16,750 bases of DNA from an uncultured Paenibacillaceae bacterium (GCA_946478845.1 CAMLDI010000051.1:1-16750), one strand, 5' to 3'. Counted from the first letter of the stretch, positions 5,877-13,449 are shown. The notes: a model not told the origin generated them from the sequence alone. Program-made: numbers and translations.

Positions 5877-7646
5877 ATGGGTGGAAAATCAACCGTGAAA
5901 ATAAAAAATGTGCTCTCACAATTAAATAATAGAATATTAGAACAACTATTTAAGGGAAATGCCTGGCATAATGGAAACCTTGAGGAAATCGCCTGTAGCT
6001 TTATAAAAAGGATTCCAAATTTGTGGGAAAAATTATCCCCTGAAGAACGTAAAGTGCTCATCTATTTTCTCTTTCGTGTACCCGGGCAATCTATTCCTTA
6101 TCGCCAATTGGATGTATTAGCCAAATCCCATTCTCCTTATGCTATATATCGAGGGTTAACCGGCTTACGGCAAAAAGGAATCATTTATACTCATAAATAC
6201 CAATGGGGGGAAATGGCTTTTTTTATCCCGGAGGATGTGGCTTATGGCTTCCGTCAACTTCATTGGAATACCTATTTCTGTCATGGACAGGCTATTCCTT
6301 TCATAAAGGGAGAAGAAGAATTTCCTTCCCTGTGTGATGTATTATTTCTAATCCTGCAAACCTATCGCCATCATCCCATTTCTATAACGAAAAAGGGGGA
6401 ATTGCCAGCAAAGATTCGTCGATTTTGGGAAGAAATGATTCCCTATCCTGAAGAATTATTTGTTCCCCTTCGTTGTGGGAAAGTGGAATGGTTTCTTACG
6501 TTCCTCAAGGAGCAAGGATTAATGGCTCCGTATGAAAAAAAGGAGGAAAAACTCTTTAGGGTACAGGAAGAACAGGTTGCTAACCTTTTTCAGGGAAACA
6601 AAGGGCAGGTTCAAAGAAGGTTATATGAGGGAATAAAAAGAAAGTATACTGAGTCTTATCCTTTTTTTTTAGTCATTTTTGAGGCGTTGAAAAATAATCA
6701 ATGGAAGGCAACCTGGGAAAACATCTTGCAAGAGGCAGGAATCGAACCCCTGGGAAATGAATGGGAAGACTATTCCCAACAGGTTCTTCCCTTGTTGCAG
6801 GCCTTTGGTTTAGTACAGGAGGAAGGAAATCCGGGGTGGATTGAGAAAGAAGGATATGTACAACCAACCTTTGAAGTATTGCTATTGCCCAATGCTTCCT
6901 TTGAAATTCGCTGGGGGATAGGGAATTACTCCCGGCTTATTGAGCAACAGGAGCTCTGGACCTTTCAATTGGATAAAGAAACCATTACACTAGTACAAGG
7001 ACCAGATAGAGAAGAAACCCTCCATTCATTATTGATGAAGATTCAACAAGGCCCCTTGCCGGAAAATGTGGTAAAACAAATACATAAATGGATTGAAGCC
7101 ACTGAGGAAGTTATGATAGAGAAAGCGAATCTTCTTCGCTGCTCAAGTAAAACACTAGCAGACCGTATCTCTTCTGCCCGGATGAATGGGCTAGGGGAGA
7201 GAATAAATGAAACCATGTTTCTTGTGCCTGATTCTTCTCTCGCTCTACTGCAGAAAGAATTAAATAAAATAGAAATTCAGTTAAAGGAAAACAATGTCCA
7301 AGAGAGGATGCCACTTCCCCCAAAACATGGAGAAATGAAAGAAGATCTTTATGTTGAATCAGTTTATCCTTTATTAGAGGATGTTCTTCCAGAAGTAAAA
7401 GAAATTCCTTCCCTATGGCGGAAAAACCGCCAGAAGTATCATGCTTCTACCCTGCGAATCTTCATGGAAAAAGCATCAACTCTCGGTCTTCCTGTTCATA
7501 TGGAAACTTGTGGTAAAAAGTGGGAAGGAATTTATATCAGCTGTCTTTTCCAGGAACAGGGTCTGGATATTATCTGCTTTACAGATGGAGAGAAAGAATA
7601 CCGTGTCCCTCTCTTAGAGATTGGGCCCATCCAAATGCAAATCTAA
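5877..7646 (+). CDS. helicase-associated protein with XPB/Ssl2 N-terminal-like domain
   Basis: A 589-residue protein without helicase motifs. The N-terminal part (about residues 50-125) looks like a winged-helix fold (FLFRVPGQSIPYRQLDVLAK, GLRQKGIIY). The segment about 327-410 fits the XPB/Ssl2 N-terminal-like domain (PF13625, Helicase_C_3): QPTFEVLLLP, then EIRWGIGNYSRLI, a short TITLVQG strand region and PLPENVVKQIHKW. The following LLRCSSKTLADRI also fits. Proteins of this type are annotated 'helicase-associated domain' in Paenibacillus and related Bacillales; in other phyla the domain is fused to or next to an XPB-like helicase, but none is nearby. ATG 5877 has AGGA six bases upstream; ATG 5772 would add 35 residues but overlaps the candidate promoter. 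It may act in nucleic-acid binding; the exact role is unknown. Confidence 0.75.
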   Translation: MGGKSTVKIKNVLSQLNNRILEQLFKGNAWHNGNLEEIACSFIKRIPNLWEKLSPEERKVLIYFLFRVPGQSIPYRQLDVLAKSHSPYAIYRGLTGLRQKGIIYTHKYQWGEMAFFIPEDVAYGFRQLHWNTYFCHGQAIPFIKGEEEFPSLCDVLFLILQTYRHHPISITKKGELPAKIRRFWEEMIPYPEELFVPLRCGKVEWFLTFLKEQGLMAPYEKKEEKLFRVQEEQVANLFQGNKGQVQRRLYEGIKRKYTESYPFFLVIFEALKNNQWKATWENILQEAGIEPLGNEWEDYSQQVLPLLQAFGLVQEEGNPGWIEKEGYVQPTFEVLLLPNASFEIRWGIGNYSRLIEQQELWTFQLDKETITLVQGPDREETLHSLLMKIQQGPLPENVVKQIHKWIEATEEVMIEKANLLRCSSKTLADRISSARMNGLGERINETMFLVPDSSLALLQKELNKIEIQLKENNVQERMPLPPKHGEMKEDLYVESVYPLLEDVLPEVKEIPSLWRKNRQKYHASTLRIFMEKASTLGLPVHMETCGKKWEGIYISCLFQEQGLDIICFTDGEKEYRVPLLEIGPIQMQI

Positions 7647-7660
7647 ATAGTCTTTGACTG

Positions 7661-7688
7661 TTCAATTTTTAATTACTCATGGTAAAAT
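7661..7688 (+). promoter_or_regulatory. sigma-A-type promoter for ylbF operon
   Basis: TTCAAT (7661-7666), a 16-base spacer and TAAAAT (7683-7688), preceded by TGG as an extended -10, lie 22 bases before the ylbF start. A TTGACT at 7654-7659 is 23 bases from the -10, too far to serve as its -35. Confidence 0.45.
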
Positions 7689-7710
7689 AAAGATGAGGTG
7701 AAGGAAGGGT

Positions 7711-8145
7711 ATGAATCAATTGGAAATAGTAAACCAGACCTATCGCCTTGCTGAGCTGATTCTTCATTCTTCCCTTGTGGAGAATTATAAGAAAACCAGG
7801 GAAGAGATGTATGCAAATCAAGAGGCTGTAGCGTTTATTGCTTCTTTTCAGAAGCTTAAAGAAAAATATGAAGAGGTTCAGCGCTTTGGGAAATACCATC
7901 CCGATTATCGCGATGTCCTGGGACAGGTTCGGGAAGCAAAAAAGAAACTGGAAGGAATCCCGGTTGTAGCTGCTTTTCAAAAAGCGGAAGAGGAATTAGA
8001 TGAGGTTTTATATCAGGTGAGTCGAATGATTGCAGACGCCGTTTCCCCGAAAATAAAAGTGCTTTCCAACAATCCACTGCAAGCCTCTGGAACTGGCTGT
8101 GGATCTGGAGGTTGTGGAAGTGGCGGGTGTAGTTGTCATGCATAG
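7711..8145 (+). CDS. ylbF: YlbF/RicF, Ric complex subunit
   Basis: Member of the YlbF/YmcA family (PF06133, Com_YlbF). In B. subtilis RicF forms a complex with RicA (YmcA) and RicT (YaaT) that assists RNase Y in mRNA maturation. It promotes competence, sporulation and biofilm formation. The 144 residues form a helical bundle (about 1-125; motifs F-x-x-L-K-E-K-Y-E-E, KYHPDY and KKLEG). A Gly/Ser/Cys-rich tail with five Cys and one His (GCGSGGCGSGGCSCHA; C at 129, 134, 139, 141 plus the terminal CHA) follows. The Cys-rich tail fits the published finding that the Ric complex carries [4Fe-4S] clusters; Cys numbering is approximate. GAGGTG and AAGG precede ATG 7711. The following gene is ylbG, the usual neighbour. 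Confidence 0.93.
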   Translation: MNQLEIVNQTYRLAELILHSSLVENYKKTREEMYANQEAVAFIASFQKLKEKYEEVQRFGKYHPDYRDVLGQVREAKKKLEGIPVVAAFQKAEEELDEVLYQVSRMIADAVSPKIKVLSNNPLQASGTGCGSGGCGSGGCSCHA

Positions 8146-8175
8146 AGATATTAAGAGAAAAAGGGGAGTCCTTTC

Positions 8176-8496
8176 ATGAGGGAACGCCGTATTGGACTGG
8201 CGGTATATGTGAAAAATTTAAAACCAGCCCGAAATCTTCGGAAGTTTGGCAATGTTCATTATGTATCTCGCCGATTAAATTATGTAACCATGTATACATC
8301 GGCAGAGAATATTGAGAATACCATTGAACGGATTGCCCGTCTTGATTTTGTGACCAAGGTGGAGCGAAGCCATCGCCATGAAATACCTACCGTGTATAGC
8401 AATGCGAAACCTGACAAGGCCAAGGAATTAGATTATAAATTTGAACAAGATCAAGTATTATCCCTTGTTCGTGGAGAGCAACCCATAGATATATAA
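8176..8496 (+). CDS. ylbG: YlbG family protein (DUF2129)
   Basis: A 106-residue cytoplasmic protein of the DUF2129/UPF0298 family, conserved next to ylbF across Bacilli. The family core is easily seen: LRKFGNVHYVSRRLNYVTMY (about 21-40), FVTKVERSHR, and NAKPDKAKELDYKFE (about 76-90). The tail beyond residue 90 (QDQVLSLVRGEQPIDI) is somewhat longer than in B. subtilis YlbG. GGGGAG precedes the ATG by eight bases. It begins 30 bases after ylbF and is almost certainly cotranscribed with it. Function is unknown; the constant pairing with ylbF suggests a shared process. Confidence 0.92.
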   Translation: MRERRIGLAVYVKNLKPARNLRKFGNVHYVSRRLNYVTMYTSAENIENTIERIARLDFVTKVERSHRHEIPTVYSNAKPDKAKELDYKFEQDQVLSLVRGEQPIDI

Positions 8497-8539
8497 TTTG
8501 TTTAATAACTTTAGGTTTTCATATAGGAGGAGAGCAACA

Positions 8540-8662
8540 ATGAGCTGGTATTGGAATATTCCATTAATCATTTTAGCCATAGGTACTGTAAGTCTGATTG
8601 TTTATTTCATTGTAAAGGATGACAAAGTACCTCAAGATTCAGATTCTGGGAAGGGGGAGTAA
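8540..8662 (+). CDS. 40-residue membrane peptide coupled to uspA
   Basis: ATG 8540 to TAA 8662 encodes 40 residues. MSWYWNIP is followed by an aliphatic helix of about 17 residues (LIILAIGTVSLIVYFIV), then a charged tail (KDDKVPQDSDSGKGE). The ribosome binding site TAGGAGGAG is strong. The UspA gene's GTG starts three bases after this stop, and its ribosome binding site AAGGGGGAG lies inside the last codons, so the two are translationally coupled. Topology would place the acidic tail in the cytoplasm if the N-terminus is outside, or the reverse; I cannot decide. No family is recognised. The coupling suggests a membrane partner for the stress protein, which is inference. Confidence 0.65.
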   Translation: MSWYWNIPLIILAIGTVSLIVYFIVKDDKVPQDSDSGKGE

Positions 8663-8665
8663 GCC

Positions 8666-9112
8666 GTGTTCCGCAATATGGTTGTCGCTATTGATGGTTC
8701 TGAGTTAGGAAAAAAAGCCTTGGAAGCAGCCATTCAATTGGCTGCAGAACAAAAATCTGTCCTCTATTTTCTTCATGTGGTAAAAGAGGTTGTGGTTCCT
8801 CCCTATGTAATGGGTGAAATGGCTTATTCTAATCGGGATTATGACACTGAACTTAATGAAATTCTCCGCAGAGAAGGGGAGGAATTATTAAGCAGAGCCA
8901 AAGAACAGGCCCAGGAAAAAGAGGTTGCCGCTAGGAAAATCCTGCTTACAGGGGATCCAGCCGTAGAGATCATTGACTTTATTAAGGACCATGATATCCA
9001 GCTGGTTGTCATGGGCAGCCGGGGATTAGGGGCGTTTAAGGAAATGATGCTGGGAAGCGTGAGCCATAAAGTGTCCCAGATGGCTCCCTGTCCAGTGATG
9101 ATTGTGAAATAG
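8666..9112 (+). CDS. universal stress protein, UspA family
   Basis: A 148-residue single-domain Usp of the ATP-binding type. The N-terminal strand VVAIDGSE (6-13) carries the conserved Asp10. The nucleotide loop G-2x-G-9x-G-S is intact at G117-S-R-G120 to G130-S131, followed by VSHKVSQMAPCPVMIVK, the usual C-terminal strand. Members typically act as homodimers in stress adaptation. The GTG start at 8666 follows AAGGGGGAG by six to seven bases and is coupled to the 40-residue peptide. The stop is 125 bases before comGA, and a promoter lies in that gap. Confidence 0.93.
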   Translation: MFRNMVVAIDGSELGKKALEAAIQLAAEQKSVLYFLHVVKEVVVPPYVMGEMAYSNRDYDTELNEILRREGEELLSRAKEQAQEKEVAARKILLTGDPAVEIIDFIKDHDIQLVVMGSRGLGAFKEMMLGSVSHKVSQMAPCPVMIVK

Positions 9113-9185
9113 GAATAGTAAGAATGAGGAAATCTCTTTCATCAAATTGGTGGAGGAGATTTTTTTGTACGTTAATAGCTATCTA

Positions 9186-9215
9186 TTTACAATTATTGGT
9201 ATTATATGGTATTAT
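9186..9215 (+). promoter_or_regulatory. candidate promoter of the comG operon
   Basis: TTTACA (9186-9191), an 18-base spacer and TATTAT (9210-9215) with an extended TGG lie 22 bases before the comGA start. The -10 is part of a tandem 10-base direct repeat (TGGTATTAT at 9197-9205 and 9207-9215). I found no clear pair of ComK boxes (AAAA-N5-TTTT) upstream; the best is the poor GAAATCTCTTTC around 9130. Confidence 0.5.
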
Positions 9216-9237
9216 TTGGATGGAAGGGGGCTGTTGT

Positions 9238-10347
9238 ATGAATGATGTTGCGGTATACGTTTCTCAATTAATTGAGAGTGCTATTGCAGGGGGAGCAAGT
9301 GATATCCATTTAGAACCTGAACAGGAAGGAATTTTGGTCCGTTTTCGCCAGGACGGTTTTCTTCGAGAAATTGAACGGAAAGAGGAAGTTTGGGGTCCTC
9401 CTGTAGTCTCGAAGATTAAATTAATGAGCGGCATGGATATTGGGGAACGCCGCCTTCCCCAGGATGGAGGGTTTACTTTTCAAAGCCATAAAAAAACCAT
9501 TGATATCAGGGTGGCTACATTGCCAACCATCTATGGGGAAAAGGTGGTTTTACGATTGTTGCCTCACCACGTTCATTTTACTTCTCTTTCTTCACTGGGA
9601 ATGGAGAATACCCATGAAAAGTTGGTGAAAAAGTTACTAGTTCAATCCCAGGGAATGATTCTCATCTCTGGCCCTACGGGAAGCGGGAAAACAACTACAA
9701 TGTATGCCATGCTACATGAGTTAAAGAAAGATGGAAGAAATGTCATATCTTTGGAGCAACCTGTTGAGTATCGTGTACCTGGAGTCAATCAAGTACAAAT
9801 TCATCCCCGTTCAGGCCTTTCTTTTCATGAAGGCTTGCGAGCGGTTTTGCGCCAGGATCCTGATGTAATTCTTGTAGGGGAGATAAGGGATCGCCAAACA
9901 GCGGAAGTCGCAGTAAGAGCAGCACTTACAGGACATTTAATAATTAGTACCATTCATACCATTGATGCAGTAGGTACTGTTGTCAGGCTTTTAGATATGG
10001 GAATTGAGCCCTATTTGGTTAGTTCGTCCTTAACAGGTGTAATTGCACAACGATTAGTAAGGAAAGTCTGTGATTTTTGTTATGGGCACCATCAGGGATG
10101 TGAGAAATGCCAGGGAAGTGGATTATATGGCCGAATTGGCATTTTTGAGGTTCTTGCGCTAGATGAAGAGTTCCATCCTTATATTTTAAATCGGTGCTCT
10201 GCAGATATTATGCGCAAATATTTGCAAACAAGAGATGAATTTACCAGCCTTTTTACGACACTGCAACGAAAAGTAGCTGAAGGGGTGGCAGAACCAGAGG
10301 CTTTTGAACGGTATGCTGTTTTGCAGGGGAAAAATGCGTTGGTCTGA
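9238..10347 (+). CDS. comGA: competence pseudopilus assembly ATPase ComGA
   Basis: Cytoplasmic GspE/PilB-type ATPase that powers assembly of the competence pseudopilus (transformation pilus). The 369 residues contain an N-terminal ASDIHLEP motif (20-27), Walker A GPTGSGKT (145-152), Walker B ILVGEIRD (211-218) and a His box TGHLIISTIHT (231-241). A tetracysteine zinc site C278-x2-C281...C288-x2-C291 precedes GRIGIFEVL. ATG 9238 follows GGAAGGGGG at seven-base spacing and gives the family's usual N-terminus; the 38-residue in-frame extension from 9124 overlaps the promoter and is rejected. comGB overlaps its 3' end by 14 bases. First gene of a complete comG operon. Confidence 0.95.
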   Translation: MNDVAVYVSQLIESAIAGGASDIHLEPEQEGILVRFRQDGFLREIERKEEVWGPPVVSKIKLMSGMDIGERRLPQDGGFTFQSHKKTIDIRVATLPTIYGEKVVLRLLPHHVHFTSLSSLGMENTHEKLVKKLLVQSQGMILISGPTGSGKTTTMYAMLHELKKDGRNVISLEQPVEYRVPGVNQVQIHPRSGLSFHEGLRAVLRQDPDVILVGEIRDRQTAEVAVRAALTGHLIISTIHTIDAVGTVVRLLDMGIEPYLVSSSLTGVIAQRLVRKVCDFCYGHHQGCEKCQGSGLYGRIGIFEVLALDEEFHPYILNRCSADIMRKYLQTRDEFTSLFTTLQRKVAEGVAEPEAFERYAVLQGKNALV

Positions 10348-11335
10348 AAAAAAGACAGCCACATTTTGTTTTCAACTATCTTATTTATTAGATAGTGGTC
10401 TGCCTCTTTTGGAAAGTATGAATCTTTTGCTATCCCAATGCAGGGGTACAGAAAAAAAACACTGGTTTCATGTCAAACAACGATTAGAAGAGGGAGGCTC
10501 ATTTTCCTATGCCCTACAAAGTGAGAAGGCAGATTCCTATTTAGTTACGTTAATACAGGCTGGAGAGTATAACGGGCAATATGCACAATGTCTTTCCTTT
10601 GCTGCCCAATATTATGAAAACAGAATTCAGTGGAAACAAAAAGTGTTTCAATTCGTGTCATATCCTCTTTTTTTATTGCTGGTATCCATTGTTGTTTTTA
10701 GTGTTTTTATGAAATTATTGCTTCCCCAAATTTTAGATATGTATATGACGATGGATTTGCCTGTTCCCCAGTATTCTCAGTGGTTGGTGCAACATAACCC
10801 CTTATGGTTTTGTGTTCCATTTATTTTTTTACTTTTTTGTATTTATCTTTTAAGAAGTCGATTCTATCGTTTAGAGAAATTCTTATTAAAGATTCCCTTT
10901 ATATATCGTTGGATTTGTCTTCATTACAGTTACCATTTTTCTATGCAATGGGGGATGTTATTAGATTCAGGTGTTAATATTCTTCAAATTTGTAGCTTAT
11001 TTACCCAAACTCCTCCCTGGCCTTCTTTTAAGGGACGAGCCCTTTTTCTTCAAGAAGGATTGCAACAGGGGAATACCTTAAGTGGGTTGCTAGAGAAATC
11101 CAATTGTTTTACAGCAGAAATGATTCATTTTGTTCGATTAGGAGAGGAAGGCGGCCAATTGGGAAAGTGTTTGTTGGCTGCAAGCCAAATGGCTGAAATG
11201 GAATTGAAGAAAAAGATGGAGATATTGCTTCGCTGGTTAGAACCAGGGTTGTTGTTGCTTATAGGAGGAATGGTATTTTTCGCTATCATTATCTTTTTCC
11301 TCCCCATGTTGAATCTATTGGAAGCAATTCAATAA
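10334..11335 (+). CDS. comGB: competence pseudopilus platform protein ComGB
   Basis: Inner-membrane platform protein of the GspF/PilC family (T2SSF domains), partner of ComGA. The 333 residues show two cytoplasmic helical domains and three membrane segments: about 115-135 (FLLLVSIVVFSVF), 158-176 (FCVPFIFLLFCIYLL) and the C-terminal 307-328 (GGMVFFAIIIFFLPML). The order is the family's typical one. The family motif L-x-x-G-x-x-L at the N-terminus (LLDSGLPLLESM) and its second copy (MLLDSGVNILQIC) are present. I start at ATG 10334, with GGGGA just upstream, overlapping comGA; the ORF could extend ten residues further to 10304. Length is close to B. subtilis ComGB. Confidence 0.93.
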   Translation: MRWSEKKTATFCFQLSYLLDSGLPLLESMNLLLSQCRGTEKKHWFHVKQRLEEGGSFSYALQSEKADSYLVTLIQAGEYNGQYAQCLSFAAQYYENRIQWKQKVFQFVSYPLFLLLVSIVVFSVFMKLLLPQILDMYMTMDLPVPQYSQWLVQHNPLWFCVPFIFLLFCIYLLRSRFYRLEKFLLKIPFIYRWICLHYSYHFSMQWGMLLDSGVNILQICSLFTQTPPWPSFKGRALFLQEGLQQGNTLSGLLEKSNCFTAEMIHFVRLGEEGGQLGKCLLAASQMAEMELKKKMEILLRWLEPGLLLLIGGMVFFAIIIFFLPMLNLLEAIQ

Positions 11336-11357
11336 ATGATTGAGAGGAAGAAATGTC

Positions 11358-11711
11358 ATGAGAAAAATAAAAAACCAGAAAGGATTTACCCTTATTGAAA
11401 TGTTGATTGTATTGGGGATTATGGGGATCCTGATTACCCTTGCTTTACCTCTTTATAATAATACGGTGACAAAAGCTCAATCTGAAGGTTGTGAAGCCAT
11501 AAAACATACCATTGGAACACAGATGGAGGCGTATTATTTAGACCATAATTATACTTATCCTTCAACAAATCACATTGATACATTGGTCACAGCAAAGTAT
11601 TTGAAACAAGCGCCGAAATGCCCAGGTGGCGGTAATTATACAGTTACAATTACAAATGGAATACCAGTAGTCAGTTGCTCTGAACATGATTCTGCGCCAA
11701 CAACACCATAA
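11358..11711 (+). CDS. comGC: major competence pilin ComGC
   Basis: Major (pseudo)pilin of the competence pilus. The class III signal KNQKG|FTLIEMLIVLGIMGILITLALP (cleavage after G9; Glu at mature position 5) is classical, so processing by the ComC prepilin peptidase is expected. The 117 residues exceed B. subtilis ComGC by about 20, mainly through a Gly/Thr-rich C-terminal part. Cysteines are at 45, 88 and 107; B. subtilis ComGC has an intramolecular disulfide, and here one of the three may stay free or make an intermolecular bond. ATG 11358 has AGGAAG about eight bases upstream; an in-frame TTG at 11340 is possible. It ends 26 bases inside comGD. Confidence 0.93.
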   Translation: MRKIKNQKGFTLIEMLIVLGIMGILITLALPLYNNTVTKAQSEGCEAIKHTIGTQMEAYYLDHNYTYPSTNHIDTLVTAKYLKQAPKCPGGGNYTVTITNGIPVVSCSEHDSAPTTP

Positions 11712-12144
11712 ACCAGATCGTGGGTTTACCTTGTATGAACTAGTCATTGTGCTTTGTCTGATTTCTTTGACTGGTTTCATTCTCTATCCTGGTTTTAAGG
11801 AAGTTTTAGTTCGGGAACAGGGGAAACAATTTCTAGAGAAGTTTTCTTTAGATATGCATGAAGCTTCCATGGAGGCGGTGGCAAGAAGATGCAGGGTAGA
11901 TGTGAAGCTAGATAAAAGTAAAGGTTGGTATGGGATTTACCCCTGGCTAAAAAGTTCCATAGCAACCGGGCAAACTCCTGGGGGTTTTAACTTGGACCAT
12001 AATTTTTCAAGTGGTGGTTTTTATTTCAATACTTCAGGCCATATCAGCCGGGCAGGAAGCATCTATCTTTTTTATCCTGATGGCCAAATCAAAAGAATCA
12101 TCCTCTATATGGATGGGGGAGTTCTGGTGATTCAAGATGGGTAA
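11686..12144 (+). CDS. comGD: competence pseudopilin ComGD
   Basis: Minor pseudopilin with signal RG|FTLYELVIVLCLISLTGFILYPG, with Glu at mature position 5. The 152-residue length and position after comGC identify it as ComGD (GspH-like). The ATG lies inside comGC with an overlap of 26 bases and no strong ribosome binding site, so translation is probably coupled to comGC. The C-terminal part is beta-rich (SGGFYFNTSGHISRAGSIYLFYPDGQ), as in GspH-like pseudopilins. The next gene starts within its last codons (ATGGGTAA). Confidence 0.88.
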   Translation: MILRQQHHKPDRGFTLYELVIVLCLISLTGFILYPGFKEVLVREQGKQFLEKFSLDMHEASMEAVARRCRVDVKLDKSKGWYGIYPWLKSSIATGQTPGGFNLDHNFSSGGFYFNTSGHISRAGSIYLFYPDGQIKRIILYMDGGVLVIQDG

Positions 12145-12508
12145 TGAAAAAGGTTTTGCCATGTGGGAAACTATTTTTTCCATGATTCTATTATCTCTAG
12201 TTCTCTTTATTACCCCATTGTTTATTCAGACAGTGGAAAGTGGCAATAAGGCACGGGAAATGGACTACTCCGCTCAACAACTTGCCCAAACATTACTCGA
12301 AGGGTGGAAAAATGGGGAGCAACTAACCTCTGGAGAAAAAAGGGGAATGGATGGCAGGAAATTTGATGTAGAGGTCATTTTAATGAAAGAATCCCCATGT
12401 GTTGAGAAGTGCCAGTTAATCATACGCTGGGAAGGAATTCAAAATCCTGTGGAGACCCGTACAATGATCGGATATCGATACGTAGAGACAGGAGACTTTT
12501 ATGAATAA
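12137..12508 (+). CDS. comGE: competence pseudopilin ComGE-like
   Basis: Minor pseudopilin of 123 residues. The N-terminus reads MGNEKG|FAMWETIFSMILLSLVLFI, a class III signal with Glu at mature position 5 but atypical Ala-Met-Trp in place of Thr-Leu-Ile. A Cys pair (C-V-E-K-C, about residues 87-91) could form a small disulfide loop. The start overlaps the comGD stop and the end overlaps comGF (ATGAATAA), both by eight bases. ComGE proteins diverge strongly, so the name rests mainly on order in the operon and on the signal. Confidence 0.8.
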   Translation: MGNEKGFAMWETIFSMILLSLVLFITPLFIQTVESGNKAREMDYSAQQLAQTLLEGWKNGEQLTSGEKRGMDGRKFDVEVILMKESPCVEKCQLIIRWEGIQNPVETRTMIGYRYVETGDFYE

Positions 12509-12938
12509 TAGGGGATTTACGTTGATTGAAGTTTTACTGTCCATGATGGTCATGGTAATTCTCCTTATTAGCATATTGTCTCTGTATCTTCTTTATAAAA
12601 AGGAAGAAAGTCGGGTTTTTGTTTTTTCCCAATTGCAAAACCAATCAAGAGCTTTTGTCTGCTCTATTGAACGTGAACTATATAATGGAAGGGGTTTTTC
12701 TGTATCCAATGGAAAGTTAGCTTTTTATGACGCTATAGGGAATGTGATCTCCTATGAAAGATGGGGAGACGGAATTCGTAGACAGGTAAACAATAGCGGT
12801 CATATTTGGTTAGTGAAAGATGTGGAATCCGTGATTTTTACGGTAATTAGGAATGCTTGCAGAGTTCAATACACATTAAAGAAAGGTGGGATTACAGTAA
12901 AAGGAGAGATAACTCTTACATCAAGAGTTGAAAGGTAA
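12501..12938 (+). CDS. comGF: competence pseudopilin ComGF
   Basis: A 145-residue minor pseudopilin with the signal MNNRG|FTLIEVLLSMMVMVILLISIL. The body fits the ComGF family (PF15980): helical QLQNQSRAFVCSIERELYNG, then beta strands containing NGKLAFYD and the turn GDGIRRQVNNSGH. Two cysteines (about 53 and 117) are present. It overlaps comGE by eight bases and ends 18 bases before comGG. Confidence 0.86.
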   Translation: MNNRGFTLIEVLLSMMVMVILLISILSLYLLYKKEESRVFVFSQLQNQSRAFVCSIERELYNGRGFSVSNGKLAFYDAIGNVISYERWGDGIRRQVNNSGHIWLVKDVESVIFTVIRNACRVQYTLKKGGITVKGEITLTSRVER

Positions 12939-12956
12939 GAAAGGAGGTGAGGAAAA

Positions 12957-13346
12957 TTGAAGGAATCCTGTGGTGAAAAAGGATTCGCATTGCCTGCCGT
13001 CCTTATTCTTACCTTTCTTATTTTTTCCATTCTTCTTTTTAGTCTTTACATTCATCATAAATCGAATCGTCTGGCAAAACTGGATTTTGGTCATTTGATT
13101 CTTAATTATAGAGTAGAAGGGGGGCTGTATCAGGCGTTAGAGAAGATTCGTGCAGGAAATTCCCCTGAATTGGAACAGGTTATATATGTGGAGGGTACAC
13201 CTATTAAAATTACCTTGCGGGCAAATGGAGAGGAAACCATAGAATTGTTTGGATATGGGGAAATGCCCCCTAACTATGCAAGCGGAATCGCTATTGTTGT
13301 GGATAAAAACACAGGGAAAATAGTAGAGTGGCGAGATGGGGGATGA
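12957..13346 (+). CDS. comGG: competence minor pseudopilin ComGG-like
   Basis: The last comG gene: 129 residues with N-terminus EKG|FALPAVLILTFLIFSILLFSL. The fifth mature residue is Ala and not Glu, as in GspK/PilX-like tip subunits; the remainder has short beta segments and a charged end. The start is TTG 12957, preceded by AAGGAGGTGA (12940-12949), a nearly perfect match to the 16S rRNA tail, which helps compensate for the weak start codon. ComGG families diverge strongly, so position and signal are the main evidence. I see no strong terminator in the 103 bases that follow. Confidence 0.82.
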   Translation: MKESCGEKGFALPAVLILTFLIFSILLFSLYIHHKSNRLAKLDFGHLILNYRVEGGLYQALEKIRAGNSPELEQVIYVEGTPIKITLRANGEETIELFGYGEMPPNYASGIAIVVDKNTGKIVEWRDGG

Positions 13347-13449
13347 TACTTTTCACCATATTTTAAATTATTTATCTGAATTTGTAATGAAAGGCCTCAC
13401 TGATTGCCGTAAAATGGAATAAAGGCTCTTTACCAGAGGGGATAGGGAA

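Noticed and set aside
9128..9145. Possible ComK box upstream of comGA (GAAATCTCTTTC)
   Set aside because: It departs from AAAA-N5-TTTT in both halves and has no properly spaced partner.
9124..9237. In-frame 38-residue N-terminal extension of ComGA with a hydrophobic stretch (RFFCTLIAIYLQLLVLYGII)
   Set aside because: It covers the promoter, has no ribosome binding site, and ATG 9238 has a strong one and gives the normal ComGA N-terminus.
13347..13449. Possible terminator between comGG and the FAD oxidoreductase
   Set aside because: GGC/GCC and CTCT/AGAG pairings are only three to four bases long and are not followed by a T-run.
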